A stretch of DNA of 64,000 nt from Williamsia maris (GTDB lineage: Bacteria; Actinomycetota; Actinomycetes; Mycobacteriales; Mycobacteriaceae), in the NCBI RefSeq assembly GCF_024171815.1, contig NZ_JAMTCJ010000001.1, forward strand, positions 434,001-498,000, in the 5' to 3' direction. This document shows positions 56,022-64,000 of the stretch, piece by piece (position 1 is the stretch's first letter; each line of letters opens with the position of its first letter). The translations under genes and the position numbers were made by a program. The notes below the pieces were generated by a model. That model had not been told where the DNA came from. It saw only the letters and a program-made list of their open reading frames with translations, and searched no databases.

Positions 56022-58127
56022 GTGACCATCGACGCGATCAGACCATCTGCCCCTCCCGCGCAGACCGCCCCACCCTCTGACCTGCCCCCGGCGCGTCCGA
56101 TCGACCGGATCGCCGTCGCCGTCCTGCTCATCGGTACCGGCGTGTTCTACCTGTGGAACATCACCGTCAACGGCAGCGGCAACGTCTTCTACGCGGGCGC
56201 GGCGTGGGCCGGTTCGCGCAACTGGGAGGCGCTGCTGTTCGGGTCGGTGGATCCGTCGAACTTCATCACCGTCGACAAGCCCCCCGTCTCCCAGTGGGTG
56301 ATGGGGTTGTCGGGGCAGATCTTCGGCTATTCCAGCGCCAGCATGCTGATCCCCGAGGCACTGATGGGCGTCGCGACCGTGGCTCTGATGTACGCAGCCG
56401 GGACGCGCGTCGCCGGACGCGGTGCCGGGCTCATCGCCGGTGCGGCCCTCGCGCTGACCCCCGTGGCGGCCATGATGTTCCGCTTCAACAACCCCGACGC
56501 CGCGATGGTGCTGCTCATGACCGCCGCCGCGTACTGCGCGATCCGCGCCACGGCCACCGCGTCGGGTCGGTGGCTCGCCCTGGCCGGTGTCGCGGTCGGT
56601 TTCGCGTTCCTGGCGAAGATGCTCGAGGGCCTCATGGTCTTGCCCGCCCTCGGGTTGATCTACCTCGTGGCCGCACCCACCGGCATCGGTAGGCGCATCG
56701 TGCATCTGGTGATCGCCACGGCCGCGATGGCGGTCTCGGCCGGCTGGTATGTCCTGCTCACCCTGTGGTGGCCGGCGTCGTCGCGTCCCTACCTGGCGGG
56801 CTCGACCGACAACAACTTCATGAACCTGGTGCTCGGGTACAACGGGCTCGCCCGCATCGAGGGCAAGCAGCAGGGCGGGGGTGCCGCTCGCAACGTGATC
56901 TCGTCTCCGCAGGCGCAGGAGTTCATCGATCGGATCCGTCAGTCAGGCGGCGGCGGTGGTGGTGGCGGTGGCGGGCGCGGCGGCGCCGGCGGGATGTTCG
57001 CCGACGGGCCGGGAATCACGCGATTGTTCTCCGGAGAGTTCGGCATCGAGATCTCCTGGCTGCTGCCCGCTGCGCTGGTGGCGCTCGTGGTCGCGCTCGT
57101 CCTGCGTGGACGCGCACCGCGTACCGACCTCATGCGGGCCGGGGTGTTGATCTTCGGGCTGTGGATGGTCATCGACGGCCTCGTGCTCTCGTACATGAAA
57201 TCGAATCCGCACCCGTACTACTCGCTGGCCATCGCGCCGCCGATCGCGGGCGTGGTCGGGCTGGGCGTCGTCGAGTGTTGGAAGCAACGCGACCGCATCG
57301 TGGCGATCGTGGGTCTGGCCGCGGTCGTCGCGGCGGCCGGAGTGTGGGGATTCGTGTTGATGCAGCGTCAGTCGAGCTGGCTGCCCGCGGTCGCCTGGGC
57401 GACCCTCGTCGTCACCGTGATCGCGACGGTCGCGGTGCTGGTCGTCGGGTTCATGGGTCGGTCGCGGTCTTCGGCCCACGCCGGGTCGGTGTCGGGACGC
57501 TCGTCGCGTCGGCGGTTCGTCCTGGGCGGTGTCGCGGTCGCGGCGGTGGTCGGTGCGCTCCTCGCGCCGGCTGCGTACGCGACCGAGGTCGTCGCGACGC
57601 CGCACACCGGTGGCGGACCGTCGGTCAGCCCCGCGTCGGAGGACCGACCGTCCAAGGGCGGCGGCGGTTTCGGCGCGTTCTTCGGCGGTACCTCCGACAA
57701 GTCGCCCGAGCTGAAGGCACTGCTGGGGTCGACCACCAGCCGATGGGCTGCCGCGGTGAGCCGTTCGTCGGCGGCGGCACAGATCGAACTCGACACCGAG
57801 AAGCCGGTGATGGCGATCGGCGGGTTCAACAACGACCCCGTACCGACGCTCGCCGAGTTCCAGCAGTACATCCGCAACGGTGACGTCACCTACTACCTGG
57901 CCTCGGCAGGCGGATCACGCGGCGGCGGTGGATCGGGCGGGCGTCGCTCGGCCGTGTCGGTGGTCCCCGGTCTCGACCCGGCGATGTCGGAACAGGCGAC
58001 GAAGCTGTTCTCGCAGTACAACTCGACGTCGGTGACCGGCCAGATCCAGGCGTGGGTCGAGGCCCACTACACGGCGAAAACGGTCGGCAGCTACCAGGTC
58101 TACGACCTGCGTCACCCGACAAAGTAG
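56022..58127 (+). CDS. ArnT/PMT-like membrane glycosyltransferase (GT39/GT83 type)
   Basis: A 701-residue polytopic protein with about eleven to thirteen hydrophobic helices and a C-terminal extracytoplasmic domain. It starts at a GTG. The first loop has the GT-C signature SRNWEALLFGSVDPSNFITVD, then KPPVSQWVMGLSGQIFGYSS. A poly-Gly loop occurs at ~307-321 (SGGGGGGGGGRGGAGG) and the C-terminal ~170 residues are soluble with a Ser/Gly linker (GGSRGGGGSGGRRS). ArnT/PMT enzymes use polyprenyl-phosphate sugars (e.g. arabinose or mannose) as donors; a role in arabinogalactan/LAM modification or protein O-glycosylation is possible but unproven. Confidence 0.87.
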   Translation: MTIDAIRPSAPPAQTAPPSDLPPARPIDRIAVAVLLIGTGVFYLWNITVNGSGNVFYAGAAWAGSRNWEALLFGSVDPSNFITVDKPPVSQWVMGLSGQIFGYSSASMLIPEALMGVATVALMYAAGTRVAGRGAGLIAGAALALTPVAAMMFRFNNPDAAMVLLMTAAAYCAIRATATASGRWLALAGVAVGFAFLAKMLEGLMVLPALGLIYLVAAPTGIGRRIVHLVIATAAMAVSAGWYVLLTLWWPASSRPYLAGSTDNNFMNLVLGYNGLARIEGKQQGGGAARNVISSPQAQEFIDRIRQSGGGGGGGGGGRGGAGGMFADGPGITRLFSGEFGIEISWLLPAALVALVVALVLRGRAPRTDLMRAGVLIFGLWMVIDGLVLSYMKSNPHPYYSLAIAPPIAGVVGLGVVECWKQRDRIVAIVGLAAVVAAAGVWGFVLMQRQSSWLPAVAWATLVVTVIATVAVLVVGFMGRSRSSAHAGSVSGRSSRRRFVLGGVAVAAVVGALLAPAAYATEVVATPHTGGGPSVSPASEDRPSKGGGGFGAFFGGTSDKSPELKALLGSTTSRWAAAVSRSSAAAQIELDTEKPVMAIGGFNNDPVPTLAEFQQYIRNGDVTYYLASAGGSRGGGGSGGRRSAVSVVPGLDPAMSEQATKLFSQYNSTSVTGQIQAWVEAHYTAKTVGSYQVYDLRHPTK

Positions 58128-58158
58128 CCGTCGCGCTCGCCTCGAACGCGCGGCCATC

Positions 58159-58194
58159 GTTCGAACGCGCCCCAAGCTGGGCGCGCGTTCGAAC
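58159..58194. terminator. Hairpin between convergent glycosyltransferase and purH
   Basis: Arms GTTCGAACGCGCCC (58159-58172) and GGGCGCGCGTTCGAAC (58179-58194) pair with a two-base bulge around a six-base loop. It lies 32 bases after the glycosyltransferase stop and 41 before the purH stop, so it can end both transcripts. Confidence 0.75.
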
Positions 58195-58235
58195 GGCGGG
58201 TGCGCGTTAGCGTCAGGACGCGCGAGCGGCGGAGA

Positions 58236-59789
58236 TCAGTGCGCGAAGTGGCGGGACCCGGTGAGGTACAGCGCGATGCCGGCCTCGGCGGCGGCGTCGA
58301 TGACCTCGTTGTCGCGGATCGAGCCGCCCGGCTGGACGATGGCGCGCACACCGGCGGCGGTCAGCACCTGCAGGCCGTCCGGGAACGGGAAGAACGCATC
58401 GGAGGCGCCGACGCTGCCCGCGGCGCGGTCGCCCGCACGCTGGACGGCGAGGTGTGCGGAGTCGACACGGTTGACCTGTCCCATCCCGACACCGACCGAC
58501 GCACCGTCGGCGGCGAGCAGGATCGCGTTCGACTTCACCGAACGGCAGGCCCGCCAGGCGAATTCGAGGTCGGCGAGGGTCTTCTCGTCGACGGGCTCGC
58601 CGGTGGCGAGCTGCCAGTTGGTCGGATCGTCGCCGTCGGCGTCGAGGATGTCGCGCTGCTGGACGAGCAGTCCACCCGAGATCGGGCGCAACTCGGATCC
58701 CGCGCGCTGCGGCGGGGTCGCCAGCAGCACGCGGATGTTCTTCTTGCGGGTCAGGACACCCAGTGCGCCGTCGTCGAACCCGGGAGCGACGATGACCTCG
58801 GTGAAGATCTCGGCGACCTGCTCGGCCATCGCGACACTCACCGGGACGTTGGTGGCGATGACGCCGCCGTAGGCACTCACCGGGTCGCATTCGTGCGCCT
58901 TGCGATGCGCCTGCGCGACGTCGTCACCGACGGCGATGCCACACGGGTTGGCGTGCTTGATGATCGCGACCGCGGGGCGGTCGAAGTCGTGTGCGGCACG
59001 CCAGGCGGCGTCGGAGTCGGTGTAGTTGTTGTAACTCATCTCCTTGCCGTGCAGCTGCTCGGCGCGGGCCAGGCCGCCGCCGTCGGAGCCGTCGACGTAC
59101 AACGCGGCCGACTGGTGCGGGTTCTCCCCGTACCGCAGCGACGACGACAGGGTCCACGTGCGCCCCAGCCATTCCGACTTGTCCTCGCCGGCGATCTCGC
59201 CGCTGAGCCAACCGGCCACGGCGACGTCGTACTCGGCGGTGTGCCGGAACGCCTTGGCGGCGAGACGGGTTCGCTCGGCGAGGGTGAAACCACCCGCGGT
59301 GATGGCGTCGGTGACCGACACGTAGTCGGCGGCGTCGACGACGACCGCGACCGACGGGTGGTTCTTGGCCGCGCCGCGCACCATGGACGGTCCGCCGATG
59401 TCGATCTGTTCGACACATTCGTCGAATCCGGCGCCGGAGGCGACGGTGGCCGCGAACGGATAGAGATTGCCGATCACCAGGTCGAACGGTGCGATCTCCA
59501 GCTCCGCCAACTGATCCCGATGCGACTGCTTACGCGAGTCGGCGAGGATGCCGGCGTGTACACGCGGGTGCAGCGTCTTGACGCGACCGTCGAGGCACTC
59601 GGGGAAGCCGGTGAGGTCCGAGACCTCGATGACCGGGACACCCTGCTCGGCGATGGTCTTAGCGGTCGACCCGGTCGAGACGATCTCGACACCGGCGGCG
59701 GCCAGAGAGGTCGCCAGCTCACCGAGCCCGGTCTTGTCGTAGACGCTGATCAACGCGCGGCGGATGGGGATGCGTGGGTCTTCACTCAC
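58236..59789 (-). CDS. purH: Bifunctional AICAR formyltransferase/IMP cyclohydrolase
   Basis: A 517-residue enzyme for the last two steps of IMP synthesis. GTG start at 59789, overlapping the purN stop (GTGA). Cyclohydrolase domain (~1-200: [55 protein letters not shown]). AICARFT domain (~205-517) contains [29 protein letters not shown] with the catalytic KH, and [11 protein letters not shown]. Conserved core purine gene in the same order as in mycobacteria. Confidence 0.97.
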   Translation of the reverse strand: MSEDPRIPIRRALISVYDKTGLGELATSLAAAGVEIVSTGSTAKTIAEQGVPVIEVSDLTGFPECLDGRVKTLHPRVHAGILADSRKQSHRDQLAELEIAPFDLVIGNLYPFAATVASGAGFDECVEQIDIGGPSMVRGAAKNHPSVAVVVDAADYVSVTDAITAGGFTLAERTRLAAKAFRHTAEYDVAVAGWLSGEIAGEDKSEWLGRTWTLSSSLRYGENPHQSAALYVDGSDGGGLARAEQLHGKEMSYNNYTDSDAAWRAAHDFDRPAVAIIKHANPCGIAVGDDVAQAHRKAHECDPVSAYGGVIATNVPVSVAMAEQVAEIFTEVIVAPGFDDGALGVLTRKKNIRVLLATPPQRAGSELRPISGGLLVQQRDILDADGDDPTNWQLATGEPVDEKTLADLEFAWRACRSVKSNAILLAADGASVGVGMGQVNRVDSAHLAVQRAGDRAAGSVGASDAFFPFPDGLQVLTAAGVRAIVQPGGSIRDNEVIDAAAEAGIALYLTGSRHFAH

Positions 59790-60409
59790 GAGAAACGGGC
59801 CTTTCGTCCATCGGACACAACACCTTTGGTGACAAATTTGGCGACGACCTGCACCAGCAGGACGCGCTCGACGGATTTGATGCGCTCGTGCAGCGACACC
59901 TCGTCGTCGGAATCGGAGATCATCACCGGCGCCTGCGTCAGGATCGGGCCGGTGTCGACACCGTCGTCGACGAGATGCACCGTCGCACCGGTGACGGTGA
60001 CACCGTGGGCCAGGGCATCGGTGACCGCGTGCGCGCCGGGGAACGACGGCAGCAGGGCGGGATGGGAGTTGACGATCGCGCCGCCGAAGCGTTCGAGGAA
60101 CGCCGGTCCGAGGATCTTCATGAACCCGGCGGTGACGACGAGGGCAGGCTCGTGGGCGGCGACCGCGTCGGTCAGCGCGCGATCCCATGCGGTGCGATCG
60201 GGGTGATCGGCCAGCGCGACGACGGTGGTGGGCAGGTCAGCGAGGTCGGCGACCTGTTTGGCGCGGCAGTCCCGATCGACGACCACCGCGGCGATGCGGG
60301 CCGGGTAATTCGAGTCGGCGGCGGCCTCGATGAGTGCGCCGAGCAGGGTCCCCGTCCCGGAGGCCAGCACGACGACGGCCGCACGAGGGTCCGATGACGT
60401 GGCGTTCAG
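59786..60409 (-). CDS. purN: Phosphoribosylglycinamide formyltransferase
   Basis: The N10-formyl-THF-dependent GAR transformylase. The protein from 60409 has 207 residues: [11 protein letters not shown]-type start region [20 protein letters not shown], active-site [20 protein letters not shown], and [18 protein letters not shown] (Asn, His and Asp catalytic set). The best ribosome-binding site (AGGAG, six bases) precedes a CTG at 60409; ordinary pipelines would use the GTG at 60481, which adds 24 residues of shadow-like sequence. It overlaps purH (GTGA). Confidence 0.94.
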   Translation of the reverse strand: MNATSSDPRAAVVVLASGTGTLLGALIEAAADSNYPARIAAVVVDRDCRAKQVADLADLPTTVVALADHPDRTAWDRALTDAVAAHEPALVVTAGFMKILGPAFLERFGGAIVNSHPALLPSFPGAHAVTDALAHGVTVTGATVHLVDDGVDTGPILTQAPVMISDSDDEVSLHERIKSVERVLLVQVVAKFVTKGVVSDGRKARFS

Positions 60410-60489
60410 GGTCGACTCCTGCCAGAGCTGGGCATGCGTGTGCGTCCGACCACACCGCTCACGACGGCGCTGGAAGAACACGTGTGAGC

Positions 60490-62010
60490 CTAGTGGTCGT
60501 CGTCCGAATCGGTTCTGTGGGTACCGAAAACCACGTCCGCGCGAGCGCGACGCGGCATCTGGGTGACGTTGTCGGCCACGTCGGACGCCGGTTCGTCGTC
60601 ATCGTCGACGACATTCACGACGCGGTCGTCCGCGCTGTCACGATCGGCATCCGCACGATCACCGTCCCTGGGACCGGCGTCCTCGGGATCGCGGTCCGTC
60701 ACGACGTCGAGCTCGTCGTCGTCGTGCGCAGCGACCTCGCGGTCGTCGTCGTACTCATCCTCGAGGCGGTCCTCGTCGTCCGCGACATCTGCGAGCAGGT
60801 CACCGCGGTAGTAGGCCGCACGTGCGGCACGGGTGCCGGGCAGGACGCCGTGGATCAGGACCATCACCATGCCCACGACCGCGAACCAGCCGAACGTGAA
60901 CATCCCTGCGGCCGGGACGGTGGCTCCCGCCGAACCGAGTTCGCCGAGCTCGCCGCCGCCCAACCAGGTCAGCACGACCATCGCGATCGCGGCGAGTCCC
61001 GCGGTGGCGGCAACCGTGCGGGTGGCCCGCATCGGGTCGACGTGCAGTGCGCAGCGCCCTGCGAGCAGGGCCACGACTGCGGTCAGGACCAGCAGCACGG
61101 CGCCGAACGGCCCGCCACCTCCGCTGGGCAGCACCGCGAGCACCGGCAACGGCGGCAGGGATCCGCCGTGCGCGGCGAACAGGTCGCCACCGGCGGTACC
61201 CACGTGCGCGTCGGCGCCGACCAGCATCGCGGCCGCGCCGATGATCAGATTGGGCAGATACAGGATCGAGAGCACCGTCAGACCCAGTCCGCCGGCGAAT
61301 CCGTGGCCCGCGTCGATCAGTTCACCGACGGTGCCGTGCGCGACGACCAGGCGCACCGCGATCACGAGGGTGGCCACCGAGAACAGGCCGACCAGAGCGA
61401 CCCCGGCCGCGCGGAACGCGGCGGGCGCCCAAGGGGCGACACCGAGATGCGCACCGACCTCACGCCAGCGACCGCGGGCCAACCCGAGTCCGGCGCCGAG
61501 CGCGTGCAGTCCGATGGTCCAGGCGAACGCGACCAGTGCGTTCGGTGAGGCGACGGTCAGAACGGTCGAGCCGTCCATCACCAGCGCGAGACTCAGCACG
61601 GTGATCAGCAGCGGGCCGGCGACCGCGGCGAGGAACACCGACGTCAGCTCCGAGCGCGGTCGATGATTGCCCGCCGCACCCGCGGTCATCGCCGCGACCC
61701 CGGCGACCAGGGCGATCGTCGGCGCCAGCGGCAACACCCCGATGGTGACCTCGCTGATCGTCAACGGCACCTGGTGCGAGGAGAGCCACATCGCGCCGAT
61801 GGCGGCGGTGAGACCGGTCAGTCCACTTCCCGCCGACAGCAACGTGGCCAGCGCGATCACCGCGATGACCAGCAGCGCGATGGCGCTGGGCCCGAAGGCG
61901 ATGACGACGAGTTCGCGCGCCGAACCGGCGCTGTGCGCGGCCGATCGGCGTTGCGCACGACGCAGTTCGCGGAGGCGTGTGGAGAGCGATTCCCCGGTGG
62001 AGGTGACCAT
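60490..62010 (-). CDS. PerM-like integral membrane protein (DUF6350)
   Basis: A 506-residue protein with about ten membrane helices between ~35 and ~410 and a long acidic cytosolic tail (~415-506) rich in Asp/Glu (e.g. DDEDRLEDEYDDDREV). By order, next to purN and a P34-like gene, it matches M. tuberculosis Rv0955 (PerM), which supports cell division and persistence in acidified or magnesium-poor conditions. The acidic tail is longer than I would expect for the family and could bind divalent cations. Function is inferred from synteny. Confidence 0.86.
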   Translation of the reverse strand: MVTSTGESLSTRLRELRRAQRRSAAHSAGSARELVVIAFGPSAIALLVIAVIALATLLSAGSGLTGLTAAIGAMWLSSHQVPLTISEVTIGVLPLAPTIALVAGVAAMTAGAAGNHRPRSELTSVFLAAVAGPLLITVLSLALVMDGSTVLTVASPNALVAFAWTIGLHALGAGLGLARGRWREVGAHLGVAPWAPAAFRAAGVALVGLFSVATLVIAVRLVVAHGTVGELIDAGHGFAGGLGLTVLSILYLPNLIIGAAAMLVGADAHVGTAGGDLFAAHGGSLPPLPVLAVLPSGGGGPFGAVLLVLTAVVALLAGRCALHVDPMRATRTVAATAGLAAIAMVVLTWLGGGELGELGSAGATVPAAGMFTFGWFAVVGMVMVLIHGVLPGTRAARAAYYRGDLLADVADDEDRLEDEYDDDREVAAHDDDELDVVTDRDPEDAGPRDGDRADADRDSADDRVVNVVDDDDEPASDVADNVTQMPRRARADVVFGTHRTDSDDDH

Positions 62011-62080
62011 CCCTACGAGGGTGACATCGACGGGCCTTCCGGGTGGTCAGGCGCGCCGCAGGCACCGGAGAAGCGCACAG

Positions 62081-62118
62081 CACGACACCCCGCCGGCGAG
62101 TGCCGACGGGGTGTCGTG
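62081..62118 (-). terminator. Hairpin terminator after the DUF5336 gene
   Basis: Twelve-base arms CACGACACCCCG (62081-62092) and CGGGGTGTCGTG (62107-62118) with an inner GGC/GCC stem. It lies 26 bases past the stop of the P34-like gene and ahead of the PerM-like gene on the same strand, so the two are likely separate transcripts. Confidence 0.8.
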
Positions 62119-62143
62119 GTGGTGACTCTTCGCGTGCCGAGGG

Positions 62144-64000
<1,857 letters not shown>

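Overview
The window is high-GC DNA with dense, often ATGA/GTGA-overlapping genes. It carries MspA porins, a complete mce operon, a WXG100 secretion locus, mprAB-pepD and a Zur-type ribosomal-protein switch. Together these point to a mycolic-acid-bearing actinobacterium of the Mycobacteriales, most like Gordonia or a close relative. The genus is inferred from gene content and protein character, not from a database search.

Layout. 1-5825 (+): a type VII secretion locus with an FHA-FtsK/SpoIIIE ATPase (5' end outside the window), a short WXG100 protein, a longer WXG protein with its own C-terminal domain, and a possible EspG-like protein. 5844-7011 (-): a three-gene PRC-barrel operon that starts with a 49-residue membrane protein and has a stress-sigma-like promoter in front. 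7471-9995 (-): a DUF3263-type protein, two MspA-family porins and a small conserved protein. 10102-14912 (-): mprA-mprB-pepD-moaB2, with matching direct-repeat boxes in front of mprA and pepD. 15105-16040: an AbiEi/DUF559-type protein. 16325-19280: two divergent gene sets around twin Zur-like operators, rpmF-rpmE-mrf on one side and rpmB-rpmG-rpsN-rpsR on the other; these are zinc-independent ribosomal proteins and a ribosome-hibernation GTPase-like protein.

19280-29485: a TesB thioesterase, two acyl-CoA dehydrogenases, an AEC permease, a DUF1707 protein, a MoxR-VWA-DUF72 operon and a TauE/SafE permease. 29529-38279 (-): a full mce operon (yrbEA, yrbEB, mceA-F and a Mce-associated protein). 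Divergent from it are a family III CoA-transferase and a TetR regulator. 40686-44267: a membrane-anchored STAND-type NTPase with a beta-propeller. 44348-47125: metN-metI-metQ.

47139-47822 is a striking intergenic array of long paired hairpins plus four 28-bp tandem repeats. 47823-54349 is a glycerol locus with two glycerol kinases on either side of an IclR regulator and its likely palindromic operator, followed by glpD and glpF. 54376-58127 holds a FAD oxidoreductase, an unknown small protein and an ArnT-like glycosyltransferase. 58236-63541 (-) is the conserved block P34-like/DUF5336, PerM-like, purN, purH. 63690-64000 is the C-terminal end of an acyl-CoA-dehydrogenase-like flavoprotein.

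Themes: envelope transport (porins, Mce, type VII secretion), envelope stress sensing (MprAB-PepD), zinc adaptation of the ribosome, and lipid/glycerol use. No rRNA, tRNA, transposase, prophage or CRISPR array was recognised. The least explained element is the hairpin array at 47139-47822.
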